Part shown: piece after piece, positions 1 through 9,568 of the stretch | Position numbering within the stretch: position 1 is the stretch's first letter | Layout of the letters: each line of letters opens with the position of its first letter | Source of the DNA: Shewanella profunda | Lineage (GTDB): Bacteria > Pseudomonadota > Gammaproteobacteria > Enterobacterales > Shewanellaceae | DNA: 64,000 nt | Direction of reading: 5' to 3' | Assembly: GCF_023283765.1 (NCBI RefSeq) | Contig: NZ_JAKILG010000021.1 | Coordinates: 1 to 64,000 of the forward strand | Program-made: the position numbers and the translations under genes | Notes under the pieces: model-generated | The model's input: the letters and a program-made list of their open reading frames with translations, nothing else | The model's database searches: none | What the model was told of the DNA's origin: nothing

Positions 1-10
1 CTCTTCATCA
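1..10 (-). rRNA. rrs: 16S ribosomal RNA, extreme 5' end only
   Basis: The first bases, read on the minus strand, end in TGAAGAG, which is the conserved start of bacterial 16S rRNA just before the TTTGATC motif. The body of the gene lies beyond the left edge, so only the tip is visible and the exact mature end is approximate. The call rests on the short match plus the upstream antitermination box and tandem rrn-type promoters pointing into it. yrdA as the next gene is also the neighbour of rrnD in E. coli. Confidence 0.72.
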
Positions 11-101
11 TTGATTTAATTCTTTGACTGCCAACCCGAAGGCTAAGCAGTTTCGATTAACTCAACACCTGTGAGTGTCCACACAGATTTCTTGTTTTAT
101 C

Positions 102-114
102 TTGTTAAAGAACA
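102..114 (-). promoter_or_regulatory. rrn leader boxA antitermination element
   Basis: On the minus strand this reads TGTTCTTTAACAA, one base from the rrn boxA consensus TGCTCTTTAACAA. BoxA binds NusB/NusE and lets RNA polymerase read through the long untranslated rRNA operon. It sits about 95 bases before the 16S tip, the normal place for an rrn leader boxA. Confidence 0.8.
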
Positions 115-205
115 ACTCAACCTCGTAAGAGAACTTGAGTACCACACTGAGCGTCGAACGCTTCCAGTTGGCTAGGGCTGACTTCTCGTCAACTCAGGGC
201 TGCGT

Positions 206-233
206 ATTCTACGCATTTCCCGTTTCGCGTCAA
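206..233 (-). promoter_or_regulatory. rRNA operon promoter, proximal (P2-like)
   Basis: Minus strand: -35 TTGACG (228-233), 16-base spacer, -10 TAGAAT (206-211). The short 16-base spacer is typical of rrn promoters. It is the nearer of two tandem promoters feeding the 16S gene to the left. Confidence 0.78.
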
Positions 234-354
234 GGAGTTTTTAACAACTTCTTGCTGCGATTGAATTAAGTGCCATTCTCAACAGAGAGTAAGCTGCTCA
301 ATTCAACCTAACTCGTCAGCTTGCTTGCGCTGTCTGCCGTGTCAGTGGATGCGC

Positions 355-382
355 ATTATAGGCAGCAGGAGATTTTGCGCAA
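355..382 (-). promoter_or_regulatory. rRNA operon promoter, distal (P1-like)
   Basis: Minus strand: -35 TTGCGC (377-382), 16-base spacer, perfect -10 TATAAT (355-360), followed by a GCGC discriminator. A GC-rich discriminator and short spacer are hallmarks of stringently controlled (ppGpp/DksA) rrn P1 promoters. The stretch just upstream (about 385-415) is AT-rich and could act as an UP element. Together with the proximal promoter and boxA this accounts for the whole gene-free region 11-430. Confidence 0.82.
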
Positions 383-434
383 CCCCTATTTTTAAGATAA
401 TTGTCATTTTCTCACTGTTCGTTGGATATTTGAC

Positions 435-463
435 CTGACCCGCTAGTTTTTAACCTTTATAAT
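435..463 (+). promoter_or_regulatory. promoter of yrdA
   Basis: A perfect TATAAT (458-463) lies 17 bases after CTGACC (435-440, four of six consensus positions). It is 30 bases before the yrdA start and is divergent from the rrn promoters. Confidence 0.6.
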
Positions 464-493
464 GCTAAAAATCACTCAATTAGGGACTTTTCT

Positions 494-1042
494 ATGTCAG
501 GGCCACTCAGAACTTACCAAGGTATTCATCCTCAATTAGGCAATAACGTGTATGTAGATGAAGCTTCGGTGCTTGTTGGCGATATTGCGTTAGATACTGA
601 TGCCAGTATTTGGCCTATGGTGGCGGCGCGTGGTGATGTTAACCATATTCGTATTGGTAAGCGCTCGAACGTCCAAGACGGTAGCATATTACATGTGACC
701 CGTAAGTCAGCTTCTCGTCCCGATGGTCATCCACTGATTATTGGTGATGATGTGACTATTGGTCACAAGGCTATGCTTCACGGTTGCAAAGTCGGTAACC
801 GAGTATTAGTGGGCATGGGTGCGATTATTCTCGACGGTGCGATATTAGAAGATGATGTGATCTTAGGTGCGGGCTCTTTAGTGCCGCCGGGCAAGGTATT
901 ACAGAGTGGCTATTTATATGTGGGGAGCCCAGTTAAGCAGGCTCGCCCACTAACGGCTGCCGAGATAGCCTTTTTGCCAGAATCTGCCGACAACTATGTC
1001 AGACTGAAAAACGAATACTTAGTTGAGCTACAAAACCTCTAG
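494..1042 (+). CDS. yrdA: gamma-carbonic anhydrase family protein (YrdA)
   Basis: 182 residues built almost entirely of left-handed beta-helix hexapeptide repeats (GDIALD, IGDDVTIG, VLVGMGAIILDGA and so on). Three histidines sit where gamma-class carbonic anhydrases bind their metal: His67, His91 and His96. The family forms trimers with the active site between subunits; E. coli YrdA is a cytoplasmic member whose physiological substrate is not settled, so hydratase activity is an inference. The gene is monocistronic, read away from the rRNA operon and closed by a bidirectional terminator at 1099-1136. The rrn-yrdA-yrdB-aroE order matches E. coli. Confidence 0.93.
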   Translation: MSGPLRTYQGIHPQLGNNVYVDEASVLVGDIALDTDASIWPMVAARGDVNHIRIGKRSNVQDGSILHVTRKSASRPDGHPLIIGDDVTIGHKAMLHGCKVGNRVLVGMGAIILDGAILEDDVILGAGSLVPPGKVLQSGYLYVGSPVKQARPLTAAEIAFLPESADNYVRLKNEYLVELQNL

Positions 1043-1098
1043 TCACTTTTAGTTAGTCGCTTACTGTTAATCGCTTAGCGTCACTATAGCTATATAAG

Positions 1099-1136
1099 AA
1101 AGGCGGCAAAGACTCATTCAGTCTCTGCCGCCTTTT
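1099..1136. terminator. bidirectional terminator between yrdA and yrdB
   Basis: A perfect 10-base outer stem (AAAGGCGGCA / TGCCGCCTTT) with an extra inner AGAC/GTCT pairing, bounded by A and T runs. It can end both yrdA (plus) and the aroE-yrdB transcript (minus). Confidence 0.85.
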
Positions 1137-1176
1137 GCTATTCGCTGATTCAGAAAACTATCTAAGCTCGATAAGT

Positions 1177-1452
1177 TTAGCCTAAGTGTACTGCGCCAAA
1201 CTCATCAAACTCTTCGGCTTCGATTAAGTCTTCCGCCATTTCTTCGGCATCAAATCTCACCGCATCAAACAATGCCAGCATAGCGGCGGCTTCATCGGCA
1301 TTCGGCTGCTTGGAGAAATCATTCAGCTCGGCTAACTTATTCACACTGATATAGCACTTGATGTTCATCCCCTGTGACTGCGCTATAAAGCAGACTCGCT
1401 TGTGGGCGTCGTCCCAATATTGCAGTTCGGGGAAAAGAATACTTTGATTCAT
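1177..1452 (-). CDS. yrdB: DUF1488 family protein (YrdB-like)
   Basis: A 91-residue acidic protein with the DUF1488 signature of a beta-rich N-terminal half (QYWDDAHKRVCFIAQSQG) and an acidic helical end. The function of the family is unknown. It begins five bases after the aroE stop codon on the same strand, so the two are almost certainly co-transcribed and perhaps translationally coupled. In E. coli yrdB also directly follows aroE. No signal peptide or membrane segment is visible. Confidence 0.85.
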   Translation of the reverse strand: MNQSILFPELQYWDDAHKRVCFIAQSQGMNIKCYISVNKLAELNDFSKQPNADEAAAMLALFDAVRFDAEEMAEDLIEAEEFDEFGAVHLG

Positions 1453-1457
1453 GCTTC

Positions 1458-2306
1458 CTACTTAGGCTCAGCCATTAGCTTATCTCTCAAAAGATTTAAT
1501 ACCACTTGAGTGTCGGGCTCGATACCTCGCCATAGGGTAAAACTCTTAGCCGCTTGTCCGACTAACATGCCGAGCCCATCAATAACCTTCGCAGCACCTT
1601 GGGAGAGTGCCCATTGGTTAAAAGCGGTAACTGAGGCGCCATACATCATGTCATAGCAAACAGTTTGCGTGGTGATGATATGCGCTGGCACGGGTGGCAA
1701 CTCGCCCGCAAGGCTAGCCGAGGTTGAATTAATGACGATATTGAACTCGCCCGCAAGCTCATTCATTTCTACGGCGTTGACTTTACTCGCGTAGACACCT
1801 TCATCCACCGAGGTAAAAATATCGACCAGAAGTTGCGCCTTAGTGTGAGTGCGATTGCTGATTGTCAATTGTGCAATTCCCGCATTTAATAACGGCAGAA
1901 TACAACCGCGCGCCGCGCCGCCAGCGCCAATGAGTAAGATTCGTTTATCTTGCAGGCTGCCTAAGTTAGCGATGAGATCGGCCACCAGCCCTAAGCCGTC
2001 GGTGTTATCACCGCGAATTGTGCCATCGGCCAATAAACTTAAGGTGTTTACCGCGCCAGCGAGTTTGGCTTCGGGGCTGAGACTGTTACACAGCGCAAAA
2101 GCTTGCTCCTTAAAAGGCACAGTGACATTGGCACCCTTGCCGCCCGCATTGAAAAACGCCGTCAATGAGGCTTCAAAACCATCGACCGGAGCGAGAATGG
2201 CTTCATAGGTTAATGACTCTTGGGTAGGCGCGGCAAATTGTCCATGGATGAACGGCGATTTACTGTGGCTAATTGGATTGCCAAACACTGCGTATCTGTC
2301 TGTCAT
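1458..2306 (-). CDS. aroE: shikimate 5-dehydrogenase
   Basis: Reduces 3-dehydroshikimate to shikimate with NADPH, the fourth step of the chorismate pathway to aromatic amino acids, folate and quinones. With the start at 2306 the protein is 282 residues. The N-terminal substrate domain shows the shikimate-binding SHS at 14-16 and the catalytic lysine in NVTVPFKE (Lys67) with Asp103 in NTDGLGL; a Rossmann domain follows with GAGGAA at 127-132. The frame stays open to 2330 (eight more residues), but the family starts directly before YAVFGNP, so I prefer 2306. Neither start has a clear ribosome-binding site. It is the first gene of aroE-yrdB. Confidence 0.95.
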   Translation of the reverse strand: MTDRYAVFGNPISHSKSPFIHGQFAAPTQESLTYEAILAPVDGFEASLTAFFNAGGKGANVTVPFKEQAFALCNSLSPEAKLAGAVNTLSLLADGTIRGDNTDGLGLVADLIANLGSLQDKRILLIGAGGAARGCILPLLNAGIAQLTISNRTHTKAQLLVDIFTSVDEGVYASKVNAVEMNELAGEFNIVINSTSASLAGELPPVPAHIITTQTVCYDMMYGASVTAFNQWALSQGAAKVIDGLGMLVGQAAKSFTLWRGIEPDTQVVLNLLRDKLMAEPK

Positions 2307-2458
2307 AGCGATATTAAATTTTAGGTTCAATGGCTTTGCAGTCTAGCGCGCTTTTGAGCCCACGCAAGTCGAATTATGCTCAACTAAATTTCACGCTAGG
2401 TTTCACGCTATAATGCGCCATCGACTCAGAGTTTCTATTTTAGTGAACGACTATTCCA

Positions 2459-2896
2459 ATGAACTGGCTTAAAAAGATTTTTAGTAAACACACTCCGCCG
2501 CAGGATGATCGCGATCCTAGCCAATCTAACGCCTACGACTTAATCGGCGGTGAAAAAGTGATCCGCGCTATCACAAAATGCTTTTATCAGAAGATGGCAA
2601 GCTCGGCAGAAACGACAACACTATTTGCCATTCACAGGGCGCCAATCGCGGAGTCAGAGCAGAAGTTGTTTGAATTTTTAAGTGGTTGGCTCGGCGGGCC
2701 GCAACTTTATCAGCAAAAGTATGGTCATCCCGCATTGCGAGCACGGCACATGCATTTCGCCGTCGATGAGGCGATGCGTGATCAATGGCTGTTTTGTATG
2801 AAGTTTGCAATTGAAGAGAATATTAAAAAGCCAGAGCATCGAGCCGCCATTTATAAGGCGATTTCAACTCTGGCCGATCATATGCGTAATCAATAA
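2459..2896 (+). CDS. group II truncated hemoglobin
   Basis: 145 residues with the 2-on-2 globin pattern of group II (GlbO/trHb2): IGGEKVIRAI, a B-helix Tyr43, FEFLSGWLGGP, GHP-LRARH with the proximal haem ligand His97, and Trp110 (position G8) in DQWLFC. The family binds O2 and NO and is linked to protection against nitrosative or oxidative stress; the role here is inferred. It is a single gene on the plus strand between aroE and hemF, both minus. The neighbouring haem-biosynthesis gene hemF may be a coincidence. The N-terminal 25 residues are a basic extension outside the globin fold. Confidence 0.92.
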   Translation: MNWLKKIFSKHTPPQDDRDPSQSNAYDLIGGEKVIRAITKCFYQKMASSAETTTLFAIHRAPIAESEQKLFEFLSGWLGGPQLYQQKYGHPALRARHMHFAVDEAMRDQWLFCMKFAIEENIKKPEHRAAIYKAISTLADHMRNQ

Positions 2897-2918
2897 AGTG
2901 GATGCAGTATCCACTTTA
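2894..2918. terminator. bidirectional terminator between truncated hemoglobin gene and hemF
   Basis: Perfect 10-base inverted repeat TAAAGTGGAT / ATCCACTTTA with a 5-base loop. It starts at the stop codon of the globin gene and lies 12 bases from the hemF stop, serving the convergent pair. Confidence 0.7.
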
Positions 2919-2930
2919 TAAGATTAACGA

Positions 2931-4431
<1,501 letters not shown>

Positions 4432-4578
4432 CTTAGGATCACCTTTTGAGTATTGTCGATTTCAACAATCAAATTATTGGATAAATTCGAATACTGACCG
4501 CCCCATCTGCGGTCAGCCGAGGATTATACTCAAGCCACTTTCATCGGCCAAATATTAAGATGCAGATCACACAATAAA

Positions 4579-5142
4579 CTAAAGTGCTCTTTTGTATTTA
4601 CAGCTTTTTTGCGGACATTCTAAACGCATCCCAGCGGCTCCTTTACGCTCGACTAAGATCCCAAAACCACAGCTTGGGCAATCTTCAGCAACCGGTGGAT
4701 AATTCACAATAAACTTGCACTTAGGGTAAGCGCTACAGGCATAAAAACTCTTTCCGAAGCGACTCGTTCTGTGCTCAAGCTTACCCGCTTTGCATTCAGG
4801 GCAAGGAATTTCAGGCTTATCACTCGCTTGATCCTGTTTTTCAATATGCGTGCAGCTAGGATATTGAGTACAACCGATAAAGATCCCAAAGCGCCCAGAT
4901 TTGACCGCCAATTCGTGGCCGCATTCAGGACAAACCGAACCTTCAATTACCTGAGTCTCAATCGATTCGTGCTGCACTAAAGGTCGAGTGTAATTACAGT
5001 TAGGGTAATTATTACAGCCAATAAAACCGCCGTGCTTACTGTGTTTTACCGACAACTCGCTGCCACATTCAGGGCAAAGTTCGTATTCTTTTTCCAGTGC
5101 GTGTTCGTGGGCACTAAATAATTGTTCATCAATCTTAGACAT
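4579..5142 (-). CDS. yrdD: topoisomerase-type zinc-ribbon protein (YrdD)
   Basis: 187 residues comprising four tandem C4 zinc ribbons of the kind found at the C-terminus of topoisomerase I: CPECGSE...GCNNYPNC, CPECGHE...GCTQYPSC, CPECKAG...ACSAYPKC, and a diverged CPSCGFG...CPQKSC. No topoisomerase catalytic domain is present. The family is presumed to bind nucleic acid; a specific role is unknown. A second ATG lies at 5148; 5142 has AGGTGG at better spacing. The gene is separated from the upstream smg operon by a terminator, so it has its own promoter or relies on read-through. Confidence 0.88.
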   Translation of the reverse strand: MSKIDEQLFSAHEHALEKEYELCPECGSELSVKHSKHGGFIGCNNYPNCNYTRPLVQHESIETQVIEGSVCPECGHELAVKSGRFGIFIGCTQYPSCTHIEKQDQASDKPEIPCPECKAGKLEHRTSRFGKSFYACSAYPKCKFIVNYPPVAEDCPSCGFGILVERKGAAGMRLECPQKSCKYKRAL

Positions 5143-5213
5143 AATCATTCACCACCTGTCGTAGCGCATTAGGATATCAAGCGCAGTGCCATCAAGGAAT
5201 TTATGGCATCAAA

Positions 5214-5235
5214 AAAGGAGGTCTTAGCCTCCTTT
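5214..5235 (-). terminator. terminator of the lysM-dprA-smg operon
   Basis: Stem AAAGGAGG/CCTCCTTT with a 6-base loop; read on the minus strand it is followed by a run of T. It lies 27 bases past the smg stop codon. Confidence 0.85.
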
Positions 5236-5261
5236 CTCTCATAATTCATCTTTCACAACAA

Positions 5262-5735
5262 TTAAGAATGCAGTCGGCCTTCGGGCTGTTCGAAGATTAA
5301 ATCTTCCATTTGCTCATAGGCTGATTCATGACCAGGGGCATTAAATAGCACCATCAAGATAACCCATTTCAGATCTTCAAGGATCAAAGAGGGTTCATCG
5401 AGCTCCATCACTCTGTCAATAACCATTTCACGGGTTTCGACATTCAGCACTTTGACTTGCTCTAAAAACAGCAAGAAACCTCGAGATTCCACATCCAATT
5501 TTTCCATTTCGTCCTTAGTGTAGATACGAAATGAATGCTGGTCATGGTTGCATAGGTACGGCTTATCACCTTCCTGCAACTCAGCTAGACGCTCCAACCA
5601 AGTTAATGCTTTTAAAATCTCGGATTGATGAAATCCGGCACGAGTGAGTTCCTTGGTTAACTCGTCTTCATCCACTAGTAGTTCAACTTCACTGTGAACA
5701 TAGTTTTCAAATAGATACATGAGGATATCAAACAT
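5262..5735 (-). CDS. smg: DUF494 family protein Smg
   Basis: 157 residues of the Smg/DUF494 family, recognised by [15 protein letters not shown] at the start, a middle wHTH-like section and an acidic end. Its molecular role is not established; it is nearly always next to dprA, as here. The start at 5735 has AGAGGAG eight bases upstream and begins with the family-typical MFDIL; the longer open frame to 5786 runs into the 3' end of dprA. The gap to dprA is two bases, so translational coupling is likely. Last gene of the lysM-dprA-smg operon. Confidence 0.92.
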   Translation of the reverse strand: MFDILMYLFENYVHSEVELLVDEDELTKELTRAGFHQSEILKALTWLERLAELQEGDKPYLCNHDQHSFRIYTKDEMEKLDVESRGFLLFLEQVKVLNVETREMVIDRVMELDEPSLILEDLKWVILMVLFNAPGHESAYEQMEDLIFEQPEGRLHS

Positions 5736-5737
5736 GG

Positions 5738-6826
5738 CTAGCTCCTCTTTACTCTGACGTAACCACCGGGTACTGCGATAACCCAACCTTGCAACTCAAG
5801 TTCAAGCATTTGTTCTAACACCAGATCTATCGTTTTTCCACTATGTTCGACCACAGCATCAATTGTTGTAGTTTCATAACCTACACTAGCTAACAGTGAA
5901 GAAAATGGCAAATGACAAATATCACTCTGCTGTATATGGTGGCATAACTTCAATTCTTCAAGGTGAAAAGCCGTTAAACTTCCCAACTCTTCCACTATAT
6001 CGGCCGCGGTTTCCACAAGTTTTGCCCCATCGCGTAATAAATCATGACAACCTTGGTGGTAACCACCCAAAATGGACCCAGGAACTGCAAACACTTCGCG
6101 CCCTTGTTCCATAGCCAACCTAGCGGTGATTAATGAACCACTCTTACGGCATGCCTCAACCACCAGCGTACCAAGAGAAAGACCGCTTATAATACGATTT
6201 CGTTTTGGGAAATTGCCCGCAAATGGTCCAATATCCGGCCAAAACTCGCTGAGTATACAGCCTTGCTGCTGAATATTCTCATAAAGCTGTCGATGTCTGC
6301 GGGGGTAGACGGTATCAATACCTGTTCCCAGTACAGCAATCGTCCTCTTATTGTGGTCAACACAGGCTTTATGCGCCGCACCATCAATGCCCATTGCCAT
6401 ACCACTACAGATACCAAAACCAAGGGATGACATCTCAGTAGCCAGTTGATAAGCGACCTGTAAGCCTCCAGGTGAAGCATTACGGCTCCCGACAATCGCA
6501 AGGTAAGGAAGAGCTAATGCCTCCAAGCAACCTTTAACAAAGAGTACCATGGGTGGATCGGACAATTGCTTTAATAACGGTGGATAAAGCGGATCGGAGA
6601 AGCAAATCAAGTAATTCTCAGAGGAGTATTGCTGCCATTCGAGGGCCAGATCCACTTTTTGATAATCAATACTAAGGCTATGGAGTAGTTGATCGGATAG
6701 AGGTAGTGCTTGTCTTTCGTGCTCTAACCTCTGTCTAAGATCGTCCACATCCATGTGCATTAATAATTGTTGGATCCGAGCGGGTCCGAGCCCAGATACA
6801 GCACTAACAACTAACCAATCGACCAA
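5738..6826 (-). CDS. dprA: DNA-processing protein DprA (Smf)
   Basis: DprA binds incoming single-stranded DNA during transformation, protects it and loads RecA. 362 residues from a TTG at 6826. An N-terminal SAM-like helical domain ([12 protein letters not shown]) precedes the Rossmann core with [54 protein letters not shown] and [13 protein letters not shown], and a C-terminal winged helix (residues about 300-360). The start is uncertain: a strong AGAGGT at 6844-6849 is 17 bases from the TTG but only five from an in-frame ATT at 6838 that touches the upstream stop codon. Second gene of lysM-dprA-smg. Confidence 0.93.
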   Translation of the reverse strand: MVDWLVVSAVSGLGPARIQQLLMHMDVDDLRQRLEHERQALPLSDQLLHSLSIDYQKVDLALEWQQYSSENYLICFSDPLYPPLLKQLSDPPMVLFVKGCLEALALPYLAIVGSRNASPGGLQVAYQLATEMSSLGFGICSGMAMGIDGAAHKACVDHNKRTIAVLGTGIDTVYPRRHRQLYENIQQQGCILSEFWPDIGPFAGNFPKRNRIISGLSLGTLVVEACRKSGSLITARLAMEQGREVFAVPGSILGGYHQGCHDLLRDGAKLVETAADIVEELGSLTAFHLEELKLCHHIQQSDICHLPFSSLLASVGYETTTIDAVVEHSGKTIDLVLEQMLELELQGWVIAVPGGYVRVKRS

Positions 6827-6837
6827 ATTTTCAGTAA

Positions 6838-7950
6838 TTATTGACCTCTAAATGCTAAAGAATCAGGCGAAATTAGCTTGTCATCAACTCGAACAGGGCG
6901 TTCAGTAGAGATAATTAACCCTAAACTCGCTTTATCGAATACTTTAAATACCAATAGCTTGCCATGGTAAACGTCCGGCATTTTAATCGCGCGATCCGAT
7001 GAGACCGATGCCACTATGTTGTCATAGGCGGTACGTTCAAGCGCTGGAACAGGTGAGCCGTCATGGTTAATGACTATTTCTTCACCATCACGGTAAATTG
7101 AGAACACATTGCCAGGCTCGACACCGTCTTGGGCTCCTTTATCTAAATAGACTACATTCAGCTTACCCGCTTCACGCATTGCAGATTCGGTCGCTAAAAC
7201 TGAGGCAGGGCTTTTTAACTGAGCAGGCTTGGGGGTAAAGTATGCTGACATCAGGGAGTCGTCCTCCATTGGTAGCACCTTAAAACCCGCTTTTGTCTCT
7301 CGAAAACTACTCAGTAATTTAATTTTTGACACTTTCCCAGATTCAATGACTTGCCCAGTGGATGCCAAGATAGCCTCTTGTCCCAACGCTTCACCCGACT
7401 CTTTATTAAAAAATGCTCTACCACGTTCGTAAACACCATACTTTTGGTGTAGAGGTAATATGCTGTTGATATAAACCACGTCACCAATAATATGGTGACG
7501 TGAAGGACTTTCACCCGCTAATACCATTGGCTGCTCGGCAAGCCAGTTAGAATCGACAACACGATTCTGAACTAGATAATTCTCAATAAGAGCAAGGTCT
7601 ACCGCTGGAACAGCGTTGCTCTTAGCAATAATGCGCCCTTCTGGACTCTTTCTTACAAAGGGTTTTCCTGCACTCGAACTATTACGCACAAGCCTAGGTT
7701 GGCCATCAATAAAGATTAATGTCAGTTGATCGCCAGGATAAATTAGATGAGGGTTTGCAATCTGTGGGTTAACATCCCATAGGCGGGGCCATTTCCACGG
7801 ATCATTTAAAAAAGTTGCGGAAATATCCCATAGGGTATCGCCCTTTTTTACCACATATGACTCTGGATACCCCGCTTTAAGCGTAAGAGTATCAGCGGAA
7901 ACAAACGTGCAACTAAATGTCATTAACACGAGTAAAATTAACCGTTTCAT
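6838..7950 (-). CDS. exported LysM-domain protein
   Basis: 370 residues with a clear Sec signal peptide (MKRLILLVLMTFSCTFVSA, cleavage before DTL) and one LysM domain at about residues 30-80 (YVVKKGDTLWDISATFLNDPWKWPRLWDVNPQ...IYPGDQL), which binds peptidoglycan. The remaining 290 residues have no domain I recognise, though the pattern of paired beta strands resembles other LysM proteins found beside dprA in gammaproteobacteria. An ATG at 7962 would add four residues (MDHT); 7950 has GGA seven bases upstream. It starts the operon with dprA and smg and is divergent from def, 137 bases away. Probably periplasmic. Confidence 0.87.
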   Translation of the reverse strand: MKRLILLVLMTFSCTFVSADTLTLKAGYPESYVVKKGDTLWDISATFLNDPWKWPRLWDVNPQIANPHLIYPGDQLTLIFIDGQPRLVRNSSSAGKPFVRKSPEGRIIAKSNAVPAVDLALIENYLVQNRVVDSNWLAEQPMVLAGESPSRHHIIGDVVYINSILPLHQKYGVYERGRAFFNKESGEALGQEAILASTGQVIESGKVSKIKLLSSFRETKAGFKVLPMEDDSLMSAYFTPKPAQLKSPASVLATESAMREAGKLNVVYLDKGAQDGVEPGNVFSIYRDGEEIVINHDGSPVPALERTAYDNIVASVSSDRAIKMPDVYHGKLLVFKVFDKASLGLIISTERPVRVDDKLISPDSLAFRGQ

Positions 7951-8087
7951 GGTGTGGTCCATGTTGTTTGGGCCCTAAATAGAGCTTTTACTATTATTGA
8001 TAGGCACTAAAGATTAAAATTAGCCCATTAGCATTAGTCAGTATAACTAACTGACCGAAATTTGACAGACTTGTTAAGAGTTTAAGT

Positions 8088-8600
8088 ATGGCACTATTAA
8101 ACGTTTTACGCTTTCCCGATGAAAGACTAAGGCTCCAAGCCAAACCCATCACTGAGTTTGATGCTGAGTTGCAAACTCAAATTGATAACATGTTTGAAAC
8201 AATGTACCAAGAAAAGGGTATTGGACTTGCCGCAACGCAAGTCGATTACCACAAACAACTTATCATCATGGACTTACAAGACGAAGTCGAGCGCCCAAAG
8301 GTGTTCATCAATCCTGAAATTATCGCCAGTAGTGGTGATTTTTGTAATGAAGAGGGTTGTCTGTCTGTTCCTGGTATCTATGCCAAAGTTGATCGAGCTG
8401 AATTTGTCACAGTAAAAGCATTGGACAGGAATGGTAGCGAATTTATTGTTGAAGCCGATGAGTTATTTGCCATCTGCATTCAACATGAAATGGATCACCT
8501 AAAGGGCAAATTGTTTGTCGATTATTTGTCGCCGCTAAAACGTCAGCGGATCAAACAAAAACTTGAAAAAGCGGCCCGATTGGACGCCAAAGAAGCATAG
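8088..8600 (+). CDS. def: peptide deformylase
   Basis: Removes the N-formyl group from nascent proteins; a cytosolic Fe(II) enzyme. 170 residues with all three family motifs: GIGLAATQ (44-51), EEGCLSVPG with metal ligand Cys91, and QHEMDH with ligands His133 and His137 and catalytic Glu134. First gene of def-fmt-rsmB-trkA-trkH, nine bases before fmt. The pairing with fmt, which adds the formyl group that Def removes, is ancient and conserved. Confidence 0.97.
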   Translation: MALLNVLRFPDERLRLQAKPITEFDAELQTQIDNMFETMYQEKGIGLAATQVDYHKQLIIMDLQDEVERPKVFINPEIIASSGDFCNEEGCLSVPGIYAKVDRAEFVTVKALDRNGSEFIVEADELFAICIQHEMDHLKGKLFVDYLSPLKRQRIKQKLEKAARLDAKEA

Positions 8601-8609
8601 GATTCGGAT

Positions 8610-9566
8610 TTGAAACAACTCAACATCATTTTTGCCGGAACACCGGATTTTGCCGCTCGCCATCTGCAGGCTTTGATCGACTCACAACACAATGTGATTG
8701 GTGTTTACACTCAACCCGATAGACCCGCAGGGCGCGGCAAAAAACTCACCGCTAGCCCAGTAAAAGAACTAGCTGTCGCCAACAATATTCCTGTATATCA
8801 ACCGGGATCATTACGTAAAGAACCTGCACAACAAGAACTTGCCGCTATCAACGCCGATATTATGGTGGTGGTTGCCTATGGCCTGATTTTACCCAAGGTT
8901 GTACTAGATACGCCGCGCTTAGGTTGTATTAATGTTCATGGTTCTATTTTACCTCGCTGGCGCGGTGCCGCACCCATTCAGCGTGCCCTATGGGCGGGCG
9001 ACAAAGAAACGGGGGTGACCGTCATGCAAATGGATGTCGGTCTAGATACGGGCGACATGCTGCTTAAAACTTATTTGCCGATTGAAGATAGCGACACTTC
9101 AGCAAGCCTTTACGAGAAACTGGCTGAACAAGGTCCCGTTGCCCTATTGCAAGCCCTTAAAGGTTTAGCAAACGGCACCTTAGCCGCTGAAAAACAAGAT
9201 GAAGCCTTAGCTAACTACGCTGAAAAACTCAGTAAAGAAGAAGCCCGGCTCGACTGGAATAAATCTGCTAAACAGTTATGGCAAGAAGTCCGCGCCTTTA
9301 ATCCTTGGCCAGTGAGTTACTTTGAGCACCAAGGAAACACTATTAAAGTGTGGCAAACCCAAGTCAGCGAAACTACCAGCACAGCCGCTCCCGGCACTAT
9401 CATCAGTGCCAGCAAGAAAGGCATAGAAGTCGCAACTGGCGACGGTGTATTAACCCTACTAAGTATGCAGCTACCGGGGAAAAAGCCACTCAATGTTGCC
9501 GATATTCTCAATGCTCGAGGTGAATGGTTTAGCCCGAACACTCGCCTCGCAAACGAGGCACAATAA
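8610..9566 (+). CDS. fmt: methionyl-tRNA formyltransferase
   Basis: Transfers a formyl group from 10-formyl-THF to Met-tRNAfMet. 318 residues starting at TTG (8610); no in-frame ATG fits the family N-terminus [16 protein letters not shown]. Catalytic Asn108, His110 and Asp146 are present in [18 protein letters not shown] and LDTGDM, at the same numbers as in E. coli. The N-terminal transferase domain is followed by an OB-like C-terminal domain (about 210-310). Nine bases after def and two bases before rsmB, so one transcript. Confidence 0.96.
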   Translation: MKQLNIIFAGTPDFAARHLQALIDSQHNVIGVYTQPDRPAGRGKKLTASPVKELAVANNIPVYQPGSLRKEPAQQELAAINADIMVVVAYGLILPKVVLDTPRLGCINVHGSILPRWRGAAPIQRALWAGDKETGVTVMQMDVGLDTGDMLLKTYLPIEDSDTSASLYEKLAEQGPVALLQALKGLANGTLAAEKQDEALANYAEKLSKEEARLDWNKSAKQLWQEVRAFNPWPVSYFEHQGNTIKVWQTQVSETTSTAAPGTIISASKKGIEVATGDGVLTLLSMQLPGKKPLNVADILNARGEWFSPNTRLANEAQ

Positions 9567-9568
9567 TC

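Noticed and set aside
1849-2208. 119-codon open frame opposite aroE
   Set aside because: Antisense shadow of a well-supported gene, with no family resemblance.
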